Origin: Mariniblastus sp.
GTDB lineage: Bacteria; Planctomycetota; Planctomycetia; Pirellulales; Pirellulaceae
Reading direction: 5' to 3'
Assembly: GCA_029251085.1 (NCBI GenBank)
Contig: JAQXDZ010000046.1
Span: forward strand, 1-64,000
Length of the DNA: 64,000 bases
This document shows positions 11,777-20,291 of this stretch, piece after piece (position 1 is the stretch's first letter; each line of letters opens with the position of its first letter). Below the pieces are notes generated by a model. It searched no databases. It was not told the origin of the DNA and saw nothing but the letters and a program-made list of their open reading frames with translations. The translations under genes and the position numbers were made by a program.

Positions 11777-12690
11777 TATTTAAGTTCTTTTGAGATCAGC
11801 GACTGGTTCGCGGCTTAATTAGTTGATTCCGACTAAGGACGTCAGGTTCAAAAATGGGGCGTTGAAGCGATGGCGCTGCCTGGGTTGCATGTTGATTTGA
11901 TCAACACGTCAGAAGTGAAAAAAAAACTGTGAAGTTGTCCGAGCGTCAGAGTTTCCGAACAGTAATCTAGCCAAAGCCAAGAACTCGTTCGCAAATCATT
12001 CAGATTAGAAGGGACAGCGTCACAACGATCGGAATAAGCTAACAGAAGGATTTCTCGCATGCAACGGGCAAAATCGACCGTCTAAGGCCATTTCGCCTAG
12101 CCTATCCAGTCCATTTTGGGACGGAAAGGATCGTATCCCATGGGGAGTTGCCTTGAATTAGTTGGGTTTCCGCAAGTTTAATCGGCAATTTTGGATAGAA
12201 ATTCGTTTGTTTTCACCGCTCAACCGCAATTTTATTCCCAGTCCGTAAGGTGATAGCAGTTTTGGGAATGGAAGCGATAGCGTTTTGGGCGAGTGTGACA
12301 TGGGACCAACCACGGGCGTTCACCGCCGAAACGCAATTTATTGGGCGTGTTTTTGTGCGCTACGTGGGACGGTCAACGTCTTGCGTTTTCGAAAGAGTCG
12401 TTTGGCTTCGATTGCCCAAACCCCATCGACTCGAGATGGGAGTTCTGAGTTTTGTGACCAGGGTCAATGCCGCCATTAGAAATGCTGCTAACAGAGTGGG
12501 GAGTGTTCCGCGAGCAGTCTGTTCGAACCGTCCAACTTTGAAATGTGTTTTTAAATTGCTGTTGCCCGAGAACAGATCAACTTTGCCTTCCAAGTGAACC
12601 TAAAGGTGATGGACGATTTGCGTGAACGAATCGTTTATTTTCACAATTCATCTCAAAACTAGGTAGCAATGTTCTTTTAAAAGGAAATAA
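11777..12690. other. Long intergenic region upstream of rpsA
   Basis: About 900 bases contain no gene I can support. An open frame at 12250-12597 has no Shine-Dalgarno sequence, and its translation (basic, rich in Arg, Val and Cys) resembles no family I know. The rpsA promoter must lie at the low-coordinate end. The high-coordinate end leads into the structured locus starting near 12691. Confidence 0.5.
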
Positions 12691-12780
12691 TAGAGCATCG
12701 GATCGCAGATACGCACTGCGATGGTCAGAAGCCCGCTCCCACCGATCTTTACGGCTCTGGTTGGGATTGGGATGTCTTAA

Positions 12781-12792
12781 AGAAAGGAGGTG
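12781..12792 (+). promoter_or_regulatory. Extended Shine-Dalgarno sequence
   Basis: AGAAAGGAGGTG is complementary over all 12 bases to the common bacterial 16S rRNA 3' end CACCUCCUUUCU. Most genes in this window have only weak or partial sites, so this one stands out. The core GGAGG ends 7 bases before the GTG at 12798. Confidence 0.6.
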
Positions 12793-12797
12793 TTTTT

Positions 12798-12839
12798 GTG
12801 AATTATTTCTGTACTAGCCGACGAGGTGGCACCGCATAA
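12798..12839 (+). CDS. 13-residue peptide ORF
   Basis: A GTG start 7 bases after the extended Shine-Dalgarno sequence opens a frame encoding MNYFCTSRRGGTA and a TAA stop. It may be a leader peptide for the attenuator-like structure around it, or a short functional peptide. Two adjacent Arg codons (CGA CGA) are the only run of identical residues besides Gly-Gly, and nothing points to a biosynthetic operon. The evidence for translation is the ribosome-binding site alone. Confidence 0.4.
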   Translation: MNYFCTSRRGGTA

Positions 12840-12913
12840 ACGGTTGCCGGCGGGTTGCCGTTGCAGCCACCCTTCGTTCAGGTCGTTTCACAACGAGCCT
12901 CATAACGATAAAA

Positions 12914-12950
12914 GGTCCGCTCTCAATTTTGGGAGCGGGCCGTTTTTTTT
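12914..12950 (+). terminator. Rho-independent terminator of the mini-ORF locus
   Basis: GGTCCGCTCTC (12914-12924) pairs with GGGAGCGGGCC (12931-12941) over 11 positions including two G-U pairs. The loop is AATTTT, and eight T follow at 12943-12950. No ordinary gene ends upstream on this strand for more than 8 kb, so it must end a short transcript or act as an attenuator. Confidence 0.85.
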
Positions 12951-13157
12951 GAATTGTGGTTTTTCAGCGTGCCTTCTTTGGTCTGACAGCACGAAGTGCA
13001 TGCAATGTCAAACTTTGTCGGATAATTCAGCTGTAAGGATTAAACTATCACATGGTTCGATGCCGATTCCTTCCTACAGAGAGGGCAATTTCGCTCTAAC
13101 TCTTATTTTCGAAGGACCGATTGAGTGTCAAATCAACCGAAACAAAAGGGAAGTATC

Positions 13158-13376
13158 ATGCGTCGGCTTCTGACTGCGGCGTTCTTGGCAGCTGTATTAA
13201 CCAGTAATGTAGGCTGTTTTCTACCTGCTTACGATGCGGATCCGGCAGTTCGTGCCAAGCAATTGATCTACACATCCGAGAACTTGCGGGCAATTCGAAC
13301 AGAATGGGAACGGTTCTGGTTCCTAGATGCTCCCGATCACATGGCGCCAGTGCGAACGCATGGCGGCATTCTCTAA
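13158..13376 (+). CDS. Small exported or lipid-anchored protein
   Basis: The 72-residue product has a hydrophobic signal (RRLLTAAFLAAVLTS) ending at a Cys (NVGC) that could be lipidated, although Asn at -3 is not ideal for a lipobox. The mature part has an acidic and aromatic core (LIYTSENLRAIRTEWERFWFLD) followed by DHMAPVRTHGGIL. From memory, similar short proteins ending in a THGG-like stretch occur in other planctomycetes, but no function is known to me. GGGAAG lies 5 bases before the ATG at 13158. It is about 200 bases downstream of the mini-ORF terminator and may be under its control. Confidence 0.75.
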   Translation: MRRLLTAAFLAAVLTSNVGCFLPAYDADPAVRAKQLIYTSENLRAIRTEWERFWFLDAPDHMAPVRTHGGIL

Positions 13377-13438
13377 ACCGCTTACGATTGTCGCTGGCTC
13401 AAGGATTGGGTTAGCGGCATTTGCGATTTGAACAATAT

Positions 13439-13475
13439 AAAAAAACGCCGAACCTGCGACTCGCGGGTTCGGCGT
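13439..13475 (-). terminator. Rho-independent terminator of the PilZ gene
   Basis: ACGCCGAACC (13445-13454) pairs perfectly with GGTTCGGCGT (13466-13475), and an inner GCG/CGC stem extends it. The A-run at 13439-13445 becomes the U-run on the minus strand, so the minus strand is the main direction. The hairpin could also weakly stop the converging lipoprotein transcript. Confidence 0.85.
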
Positions 13476-13561
13476 GATTGCGTTGGACTTTTAGGTTCGT
13501 CGGAGGGATTCTACCTAAACAGTCGCGGCGTTTGATTGGAAAATTTGCCAGGTTCGTTAGC

Positions 13562-13981
13562 CTAGCCAGTTATTTCGCAGAGTTCGGCTCCGTTAACAAA
13601 CTCGATCCCCACAAGAAACATCGGGTGGGTTTCGCCGATCGATGTGTTGTGGCGAACGCGGCTGATCACCGAAGCGTTCTTGTTGAGCAGGCCCGTTCTC
13701 ACGAATTCATAACCGAATGGTTCCGGGCAAATTAGCCCCATTCCCATCGGGCTGATATCTCGGGAAACGACCCAAAACTGTGCACCAACGGCATTGAAGT
13801 CTTCGTCCAAAGGCTGAATCGAAACAGAAATGCTCGTGGTTGATCGGTGGTGTCGTCGGACGTTGCTAAGCGATGGTGGTTCACGATCCACCATTTGTTT
13901 CAGCTGTTGCGCTGCGAGAAAGAAATTGTATTTCTCATCATCGAGCGGTTGTTGTTGTGTTAGAAAGTTGTATTCGTGCAT
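13562..13981 (-). CDS. PilZ-domain protein (probable c-di-GMP receptor)
   Basis: The 139-residue protein carries both PilZ ligand motifs: RRHHRS (RxxxR) near residue 41 and SRDISPMGMGL (D/NxSxxG) about 30 residues later. The terminal strand PMFLVGIEFVN is also typical. PilZ domains bind cyclic di-GMP and alter motility, adhesion or enzyme activity. No other domain is attached, so it probably works through a partner. I chose the ATG at 13981 because GGGGGAAG lies just upstream; a longer frame reaches 14110 but its extra 43 residues look non-coding. A strong terminator follows. Confidence 0.8.
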   Translation of the reverse strand: MHEYNFLTQQQPLDDEKYNFFLAAQQLKQMVDREPPSLSNVRRHHRSTTSISVSIQPLDEDFNAVGAQFWVVSRDISPMGMGLICPEPFGYEFVRTGLLNKNASVISRVRHNTSIGETHPMFLVGIEFVNGAELCEITG

Positions 13982-14422
13982 CACGCTTCCCCCTTTGCCC
14001 GACCTGACGATGTCGAGACAAATGTTTTGATAATAATTGATGCCAAATTGCGACTTGAACCAGCGGGGGAGCATAATAGTTCGAGTCGACCGAGCCAGCG
14101 ATTGGGTCACTGCTAAGTTCCGGTCATCACATACGAAGCATAGATTACGTCTTATAGCGCGTGCGACTGAAATTCAAAAATTCATGGTTTCCACGCTGGA
14201 GCTTCCGAACGTTTTTGATTAAGTCCAGTAGAAACCGTTATTGTCCAAAATTTCAGGACAACCCGCACGAACTGTATCGCCGTTTCCTCCAACACCTGAA
14301 CCCCCTCGGATCGGAGGTTTGTGCGAGTTTGTCCGCGAAAAACCATGTTGTGTTATGCCCACATCGATTCTCAGGAGAGCTCGCGCGACGTTGATAAATT
14401 ACAACCTCAATCGTGTCGTTCG
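13982..14422. other. Gap between the PilZ gene and the site-2 protease gene
   Basis: No gene, RNA or repeat was recognised. Short plus-strand frames here lack ribosome-binding sites. The stretch should hold the PilZ promoter and the end of the protease transcript, but I see no clear terminator. Confidence 0.5.
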
Positions 14423-15364
14423 TTAGGCAGCAAGGAGGAGGCTGACGGGACCTCCGCCAAGACCTCGGTAGATGGCGGCTGCCAACTGGGATCGTGTGAC
14501 CTCTCCGATGACTCTTCCCGATTCAACAATTTTACAGTGATCACGGCGTTGATTGGTGAGCCAAGCTGCGACAGATTTAATTGAAAGGCTGGCCGGAACT
14601 CCGCCGTCATTTCGGAATTCGTTTTCACTAGCCCAGCGAAATCCGCGTGAGTTAGATCGGATCGGTTCGGCCGTTGTCTGCGAAGCGTTAGCGGCATGTT
14701 GGGATTGAACCATTCGGTTTTCGGACCCAGCAGCAACGTAAACGAAAAGGGCGAGCGGAAGCAGCAGCAAATTACCTGAAGAGAGTCCAAGTATTCCAAA
14801 GCCGACTGCGCAGAGTTGTCCGGTTCGTGCCGCGATCGCAGTTGCTCTCTCGTAGCGAATTCGGAATGCGAGTAGGCTGCGCAGGATACGTCCGCCATCC
14901 ATCGGGAAGGCCGGGATCAGATTGAATAAGACCAAAGCCACATTCAAGATCATGAGCTCTGAAAAGAAATGGTTGCCGGCGGAGTTACCTGGTCCGCTAA
15001 TAATTTGAATCGCAAAAATAATCATTGCTATCGCAACGTTTACGAGCGGGCCCGCCGACGCGATCCAAAGTTCTTGAAGTGGAGCACGTGGGATGCGATC
15101 AAGCGCGGCGACTCCACCAATTGGCAGGAGTGTAATGTCGCGGGTGCCGATTCCAAATTGCTGCGCAGCGAAAGCATGTCCCAGTTCGTGCAGAAGGATA
15201 CAGCCAAATATTGCAAATATAAAAAGAACCGATGAGATCGCCTGTGCTAGTCCCGTTCCCGATGAAACTGCTGACGTAAATATCCATAAAAGCAATGGTA
15301 AGAAAGTCCAGTGAATGCGAAGCTTGATCCCTCGGACTGAACCGATGTTCCATGATTTGATCAT
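14423..15364 (-). CDS. Site-2-type membrane zinc protease (M50)
   Basis: This 313-residue membrane protein has the M50 zinc site. HELGH gives His59, Glu60 and His63 in a transmembrane helix, and FPMDGGRILRS gives Asp156. About six hydrophobic segments are visible, starting at WTFLPLLLWIFTSAV. After residue 200 comes a soluble tail whose end (SVAAWLTNQ ... GRVIGEVTRSQLAAAI) resembles a single CBS-type motif, as in some family members. These enzymes cut substrates inside the membrane, often anti-sigma factors; no such target is adjacent. I chose the ATG at 15364 because AAAAGGAGGG lies 4-5 bases upstream. Confidence 0.88.
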   Translation of the reverse strand: MIKSWNIGSVRGIKLRIHWTFLPLLLWIFTSAVSSGTGLAQAISSVLFIFAIFGCILLHELGHAFAAQQFGIGTRDITLLPIGGVAALDRIPRAPLQELWIASAGPLVNVAIAMIIFAIQIISGPGNSAGNHFFSELMILNVALVLFNLIPAFPMDGGRILRSLLAFRIRYERATAIAARTGQLCAVGFGILGLSSGNLLLLPLALFVYVAAGSENRMVQSQHAANASQTTAEPIRSNSRGFRWASENEFRNDGGVPASLSIKSVAAWLTNQRRDHCKIVESGRVIGEVTRSQLAAAIYRGLGGGPVSLLLAA

Positions 15365-15831
15365 TGTGCCCTCCTTTTGATGGTGCTCTAAAGGCGCTTC
15401 CATTGACGGAATGTCATGCAGTGCCTGTGCGTTATTACGTTCGCAACTCGCGTGCCACAGCAGCGAATTGGCACAAATGAAACGGTTTTGATCGATTTTT
15501 TGTGAGACCGCGGGTGGGGGTGTTTTAGTTCACCGTTTCTTTGGACTGCATTTGCAGGTGTGCCTTTTTAAAGTACCTATTTATAATTACGGGACTGTCA
15601 GGTGTTGGGTTCTGTTTGCGATTTGGGTGTCGAGGGATTGTAGAGAAAAAACGGGCGGTTAACGATTTTCGATGTTGAGAAACACTCAGCTGTGGACCGG
15701 ACTGACGTCAAATCCACGGTCTATTCTGTTTTTAGAAAGGGTTGCCTCTACCCTTGGTACGCGCGTCCGTTAAGAATGCGATCCGTTGGGGGAGGTTCAC
15801 GGTAAGTTTGGAACAAACAGGGAGGCGTATT
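15365..15831. other. Divergent intergenic region
   Basis: The region lies between the protease gene and the small membrane-protein gene. No supportable feature was recognised. In-frame codons from 15742 could extend the next gene, but the better ribosome-binding site is at 15820-15825. Confidence 0.5.
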
Positions 15832-16086
15832 GTGGCAGATTTAAAAAACCCAAAGTGGATTTACTTGAAGGGGATTTTGTTTTTACTTTCGGGCATCCTC
15901 GCATCTGTTTTACTCGTCGCGGAAGCACCTACTTTAAAAATTGGCTTGCTGCTTGGTTTAGCGATCTGGTGCTTTTGCAGATTTTACTATTTTGCCTTTT
16001 ATGTCATCGAGCATTACGTTGACAGCGAGTTCAAGTTTTCAGGAATTTTTGATTTTGTAGGCTACTGTTTGCGCTCGAAGAATTAA
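15832..16086 (+). CDS. Small two-helix membrane protein
   Basis: The 84-residue protein begins MADLKNPKWIYLKG and has two hydrophobic segments (about 13-32, FLLSGILASVLLVAEA, and 37-58, LLLGLAIWCFCRFYYFAFYV). It ends in a short soluble tail (IEHYVDSEFKFSGIFDF). The spacing and aromatic-rich second helix suggest a real conserved protein, but I cannot name a function. I chose the GTG at 15832 because GGGAGG stands 6 bases before it; a TTG at 15742 would add 30 residues without a good site. Confidence 0.7.
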   Translation: MADLKNPKWIYLKGILFLLSGILASVLLVAEAPTLKIGLLLGLAIWCFCRFYYFAFYVIEHYVDSEFKFSGIFDFVGYCLRSKN

Positions 16087-16483
16087 TTTGGGAAATGTAG
16101 TGCTTGGCGATTCTGTGGATATGAAAACCGACTCGGTGGACGCCCGGGAGACTTGCTAGGCTCTCCGTGTCTCGTGCCCATCAGTATCCTCGCGATGTTC
16201 CTGATCGTTTAATTTTTTTACTTTTTTTACATAACGCACCGCCTGGCTTTCCACCTCTGAATACATCATTTTCCGTCGGAACGAGATTTTGTCGGGCAAA
16301 GGCGGGTTTTTAACTTGACTGTGATAAGCTTGGTTTGGTGGTTTGGGTCTCCTCTTAAGTTGGTGAAAGTTTTTGCGTTTCTTTTCGTAGAGTGATTTCA
16401 GCTTCGTTCTAGGCGTCCCAGAGTCGCTTTGTTAAACTAAGCCCCTTAAAGTCGCACCACTATTTTAAATTGAATGCTTAATC
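16087..16483. other. Gap upstream of trpS
   Basis: This is T-rich intergenic sequence with no recognisable gene. It probably contains the trpS promoter. I looked for a T-box or trp-leader arrangement and found neither. Confidence 0.5.
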
Positions 16484-17443
16484 ATGAAGGTACTTTCCGG
16501 GATCCAACCCACAGGACGACCGCATTGGGGGAATTATTTCGGTGCCATCCAGCAGTACATTGCTCTCCAAAATGAAGAGCAGTCGTTTTACTTTATTGCC
16601 AACCTGCACGCGTTGACGACCATTCGAGATGGGGAAAAGTTAAGGCAGAATTCATTAGACACTGCAATGGATCTATTGGCCCTTGGACTCGATCCGGATC
16701 AGGCAACGTTATTTATTCAGTCAGACGTACCAGAGATTTCCGAGTTGTGCTGGCTTTTGATGTCAGGCACCCCAATGGGTTTGCTTGAAAGGTGTGTTTC
16801 CTACAAAGATAAAATTGGAAAAGGTTTGCCTGTCGTAACGGGATTATTTACTTATCCCGTTTTGCAAGCCGCGGATATTCTTGCCTACGATTCAGACGTT
16901 GTTCCCGTCGGCTCGGATCAGGTGCAGCACATTGAAGTTTGTCGCGACATTGCGCAGGCCTTTAATCATAATTTTGGCGAGGTTTTTACCCTGCCGAAAC
17001 CAAAAGTTCTCGACAGTAGCGCTAAAGTTCCGGGGACGGATGGCGAAAAAATGTCAAAGAGCTACGGTAACTTCATTGAGATCTTTGAGGAGGTCAAACC
17101 AATGAAGAAAAAGATCATGCGAATCGCTACCGATTCCCGTCCGATGGAGGACGCGAAAGATCCTGAAACGGACCATCTCTTCCAGTTGTTTTCGTTGTTC
17201 GCAGATGACCAAGCAAAATCAGAGATGGCTTCGATGTATCGTGCCGGTGGATTTGGCTACGGTGACGTAAAAAAAGCCTTGGCGGAAGTCGCGGTTTCTT
17301 ATTTTGCAGAGGCGAGAGAAAAACGAGCTGAGTTGGAAAGCGACATGGATAAGGTTCATCAAATTCTCGGGGACGGTGCCTCCCGTGCCCGTGCAAAAGC
17401 CGGCGAGGTAGTCAAGCGAGCAAAAGACGCCTGTGGGGTGTGA
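16484..17443 (+). CDS. trpS: Tryptophanyl-tRNA synthetase
   Basis: This class I synthetase charges tRNA-Trp. The 319-residue length is normal for the bacterial enzyme. The N-terminus [20 protein letters not shown] carries the HIGH-equivalent (PHWGN, 12-16), and [10 protein letters not shown] carries the KMSKS loop (189-193). The tryptophan-site and dimer segments ([16 protein letters not shown], here [13 protein letters not shown], with ADILAYDSD before it) are intact. The C-terminus is slightly Ala/Arg-rich but ordinary. acpS follows after 100 bases on the same strand. Confidence 0.97.
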   Translation: MKVLSGIQPTGRPHWGNYFGAIQQYIALQNEEQSFYFIANLHALTTIRDGEKLRQNSLDTAMDLLALGLDPDQATLFIQSDVPEISELCWLLMSGTPMGLLERCVSYKDKIGKGLPVVTGLFTYPVLQAADILAYDSDVVPVGSDQVQHIEVCRDIAQAFNHNFGEVFTLPKPKVLDSSAKVPGTDGEKMSKSYGNFIEIFEEVKPMKKKIMRIATDSRPMEDAKDPETDHLFQLFSLFADDQAKSEMASMYRAGGFGYGDVKKALAEVAVSYFAEAREKRAELESDMDKVHQILGDGASRARAKAGEVVKRAKDACGV

Positions 17444-17543
17444 AGCAGATTTTAAAAACAGATCGAGGTCATGAAGTGCTTCCCATCGCAGGTACATTGG
17501 TCAACGGTTTTCAAACTTTGAAGATAAGTGTTCGAGTGTTGAA

Positions 17544-17945
17544 ATGAATGTAGTTGGAATTGGTACTGACATCGTTGAGTGTTTGCGGGTCGCGAAGATG
17601 ATCGACAAGCACGAAGAGATTTTTATCGAGCGAGTCTATACGCCTGATGAAATCGAGTATTGCGGGTCCCGCAAAGCATCCACGCAGCATTACGCGGGAC
17701 GATGGGCGGCAAAAGAAGCAATTCTTAAAGCCATGGGAACGGGATGGTCCAACGGGATTCAATGGACCGATATCGAAATTCTCAATCACATGGGTGGGAA
17801 ACCTTACGTGCGGCTGGGCGGACAGGCCAAAGTCATTTGCGAATCTCGCGGGATCGCCGAAATTATGATCAGTATCTCTCATTGTGACAATTTTGCGACG
17901 GCCTTTGCGACTGCTCTAGGAGACGCGATCGGCGAGTCGATTTGA
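17544..17945 (+). CDS. acpS: Holo-[acyl-carrier-protein] synthase
   Basis: AcpS transfers phosphopantetheine from CoA to a serine of apo-ACP. The 133-residue protein has both signatures: VGIGTDIVE (Mg-binding Asp9 region) and GRWAAKEAILKAMG (Glu in WAAKEA). The C-terminal ISISHCDNFATAFA is also typical. The length matches the usual 120-140. It may be transcribed with trpS, 100 bases upstream. Confidence 0.95.
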   Translation: MNVVGIGTDIVECLRVAKMIDKHEEIFIERVYTPDEIEYCGSRKASTQHYAGRWAAKEAILKAMGTGWSNGIQWTDIEILNHMGGKPYVRLGGQAKVICESRGIAEIMISISHCDNFATAFATALGDAIGESI

Positions 17946-18189
17946 AACGCGGATTGGGGCATCAGTCGCATAATCGTTTTGTGACCTAATTGTTTTGCGA
18001 CCCAATCGGTGTGTTTGGCCCTGCCTGATTACCAAAACATTGGCTCGTCTGTAAAAAATCTCTGTAATCGTTGGTTCTAATCGCTGGCTCTTTAACTAAG
18101 CTGGTAACGCGTTAACCAATTCGACGAAACCGAATCCTGTCGATTGGGAAGTTGAATTATTCTCACCTGAATTGAAACGCGAGTTGACG

Positions 18190-19020
18190 ATGCCCCTCTC
18201 TTTGCAGACCAAAGCCTTTGTTTGGATTTTAAAAGCGTTCGTGGTTCTTGTATTTTTGCAAAGTGCCGTTCCCGTCGAGGGACAGTGTTTGCGAAGGAGA
18301 CGCGTCCCCACTTTAGATTTTCCAACTAATATTCCGATGTGGGAAATTTACGGGCTGAACCCCTACGCTCCCATCAAAGTGCAATCGATTCCTTTCACGC
18401 CGCTGCAGGTTTCCAACTACGCTTCGGTTCGAGTAGCGAAGTCTGTAGAGATATTAGGCGACCGCGAGAAAGCGATTGAGAGTGAGATTCAAGAGCAAGT
18501 GGTTGGTGATGCTATCCGCGAAGGACTCGCAACAAACAGCGAAATTGAATCGCTCAAACGTGAGTTGGGTCAGGCCCAGGCAATGGCTGATGAAAATCTA
18601 AAACGCGCTAAGCGGGCAGAGTTGAAAATTGCAAAGTCTGAAGCGGAGTCCAAAGGAAGGTCCCAGGGGAAATCCAAAGGGGGGGCGACTGAAGCTCCGG
18701 CAATGAGTTCAGCTAGAGGAGCCTCCAAAGGTCGGCGGTCTGCAAAACGGGGAACCGCAGCTTTAAAACAAGAATTGGCCAGAATTGAGAAATTGACCAA
18801 GCAGCAAGAGGAAAGGGCTACCCAGAAGATTGCCCGTGAATTTCAAAAAAAGATAGAATCGGTAATGAAAACGGGGAAGTCTAACTCCGACTCGGCAGTC
18901 AAATCCCTTGGCCGCGAACGAGACGAAGCAGTGGCTCAGGCCGTGAAGAGAATTCAAGAGAAGAGCAAAAAGCGGATTTCTGAAATCCAAAAAGAACTGT
19001 CTGCTCGAGCGAGAAGCTGA
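18190..19020 (+). CDS. Exported coiled-coil protein, unknown function
   Basis: The 276-residue product starts with a signal peptide (AFVWILKAFVVLVFLQSAVPVEG). A short region with Pro and aromatic residues follows (MWEIYGLNPYAPIKV). From about residue 105 on the chain is very rich in Lys, Glu, Ala, Arg and Gln, with heptad-like stretches (EIESLKRELGQAQAMADENL, KQELARIEKLTKQQEERATQ). It contains a basic Ser/Gly/Lys linker near residues 155-190. It is probably a periplasmic or envelope coiled coil. I chose the ATG at 18190; a TTG at 18172 adds six charged residues. I do not recognise a family. Confidence 0.65.
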   Translation: MPLSLQTKAFVWILKAFVVLVFLQSAVPVEGQCLRRRRVPTLDFPTNIPMWEIYGLNPYAPIKVQSIPFTPLQVSNYASVRVAKSVEILGDREKAIESEIQEQVVGDAIREGLATNSEIESLKRELGQAQAMADENLKRAKRAELKIAKSEAESKGRSQGKSKGGATEAPAMSSARGASKGRRSAKRGTAALKQELARIEKLTKQQEERATQKIAREFQKKIESVMKTGKSNSDSAVKSLGRERDEAVAQAVKRIQEKSKKRISEIQKELSARARS

Positions 19021-19197
19021 AAAGATGCGTCTGATTGATCAATAACGACGAATTAAGAGACATTGGGGGCTCAAATTCGGAACGTTACGTTGGAAATCAA
19101 AGGGGAAAGAGGCAACAACCAGCGGTTTCGCATTGTGGGAAATGCTGCTGATTTTTATACTCTGCTTTTCCGATTTTCTTCCCTAAGTACATTTTCA

Positions 19198-20217
19198 ATG
19201 ACACCTGATGATCAATTTACCGCACCGCTGTTTGCCGGTGTCGATGTCGGCGGTACGAATGTCAAAGTAGGTTTGGTGGACAATCACGGTAAGATCGTGG
19301 CTGATACGAAATTTCCGACGTCCCCTAACGAGACTCCGGACGTCGCCATCCGTCAGGCTCGCGAAGAGTTTGATGCGCTCATCGAACCGACCGGTTTTCA
19401 GTGGAGCGATGTTGCGGCGGCGGGCTTGGGAACGCCCGGTCCCATGGATATTCATCGCGGCGTGATCTTGACGCCAACGAACTTGCCAGGCTGGCATAAC
19501 TTTCCTGTGCAAGGGAAATTGGCCGAGGCTTTGGAGAAACCGGTTACCTACGCGAACGACGCTGGCGCTGCTGCTTTCGGAGAGTTTTGGGTTGGGGGCG
19601 GTCAGCAACATTCCAGCATGGTCATGATCACGCTCGGGACAGGAGTCGGTGGTGGTATCATCATCGACGATATTTCGGTCGATGGAGCCAACAGTCACGG
19701 CGCCGAGATTGGGCATATTGTGATTGATACGCGTGAGGATGCGAGAATGTGCGGTTGCGGCCAAGCGGGGCATTTGGAAGCCTATGCCAGTGCCACGGCG
19801 CTCGTTGAGAGAACCAGAGAAGCGATGGGGAACCCGGATGCTGGAACGGTGCTCCGTGATTTAATTGGAGAGACATCACCGTTGTCCGCTTTGATGGTGG
19901 CGACGGCGGCGGACGAAGGTGATCCGCTGGCAATGAAATTGGTCTCCGAAACGGCGGTCTACCTCGGTCGAGGAATTGCACAATTGGCCCACTTAATTGA
20001 CCCCGCGGCGTTTATACTTGGAGGGGCGATGAATTTTGGAGGTTCGGATTCACCCCTAGGTGTAAAGTTCTTGAACGAAGTGAAAGCGGAAGTCAGAAGG
20101 CTAGTCTTTCCAGTCCTAGGGGAACGCTTGGTCTTGAATTTCGCGCAACTTGGCTCAGAAGCCGGTTTCGTTGGCGCTGCCGGATTGGCAAGATCTCAAT
20201 ACATTAGAACGCGTTAA
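19198..20217 (+). CDS. ROK-family sugar kinase, probable glucokinase
   Basis: ROK kinases phosphorylate glucose or related sugars, or act as repressors when fused to a DNA-binding domain. No such domain is present here. The 339-residue protein has the phosphate-binding loop AGVDVGGTNVKVGLVD, the catalytic DAGAAAFGEFWVGGG (from NDAGAA), the ROK stretch HGAEIGHIVID and the zinc site CGCGQAGHLE (Cys185, Cys187). Length and order fit bacterial ROK glucokinases. I chose the ATG at 19198; an in-frame start at 19063 would add 45 residues with no family match. The next gene, lepA, starts 74 bases downstream. Confidence 0.9.
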   Translation: MTPDDQFTAPLFAGVDVGGTNVKVGLVDNHGKIVADTKFPTSPNETPDVAIRQAREEFDALIEPTGFQWSDVAAAGLGTPGPMDIHRGVILTPTNLPGWHNFPVQGKLAEALEKPVTYANDAGAAAFGEFWVGGGQQHSSMVMITLGTGVGGGIIIDDISVDGANSHGAEIGHIVIDTREDARMCGCGQAGHLEAYASATALVERTREAMGNPDAGTVLRDLIGETSPLSALMVATAADEGDPLAMKLVSETAVYLGRGIAQLAHLIDPAAFILGGAMNFGGSDSPLGVKFLNEVKAEVRRLVFPVLGERLVLNFAQLGSEAGFVGAAGLARSQYIRTR

Positions 20218-20291
20218 CGATCCTCTTTAAATTTGCTTTTGCGACGACGGCGAGTTTTATTACTTCAACCCAGCGTTAGATTCACCACGGC

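Larger units (their letters stand above)
12691..12950 (+). ncRNA. Candidate structured leader or small RNA with 13-codon ORF
   Basis: Several pairings suggest one RNA. ATCGG (12697-12701) pairs with CCGAT (12742-12746) around an inner ATCGCA/TGCGAT hairpin (12702-12707 with 12717-12722). GGTGGC (12825-12830) pairs with GCCACC (12866-12871). TCGTT/AACGA (12883-12887 with 12892-12896) makes a small hairpin. A rho-independent terminator closes the unit. GCCCGCTCCCA (12731-12741) is also perfectly complementary to TGGGAGCGGGC (12930-12940), the 3' arm of the terminator. It could therefore compete with the terminator's own 5' arm in the manner of an antiterminator. A 13-codon ORF with a very strong ribosome-binding site lies in the middle. 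Both the unit and its extent are inference. Confidence 0.35.

Noticed and set aside
12250..12597. 115-codon plus-strand frame in the long gap upstream of rpsA
   Set aside because: No ribosome-binding site, overlapping frames on both strands and no protein-like pattern.
12781..12792. Fragment of a 16S rRNA gene on the minus strand
   Set aside because: Only the 12 bases complementary to the 16S 3' tail are present. The adjoining conserved 3' helix is absent, so a Shine-Dalgarno reading fits better.
19195..19773. 192-codon minus-strand frame inside the ROK kinase gene
   Set aside because: It is antisense to a well-recognised enzyme and its translation shows no family features; the same applies to the 198-codon frame inside lepA at 21075-21671.
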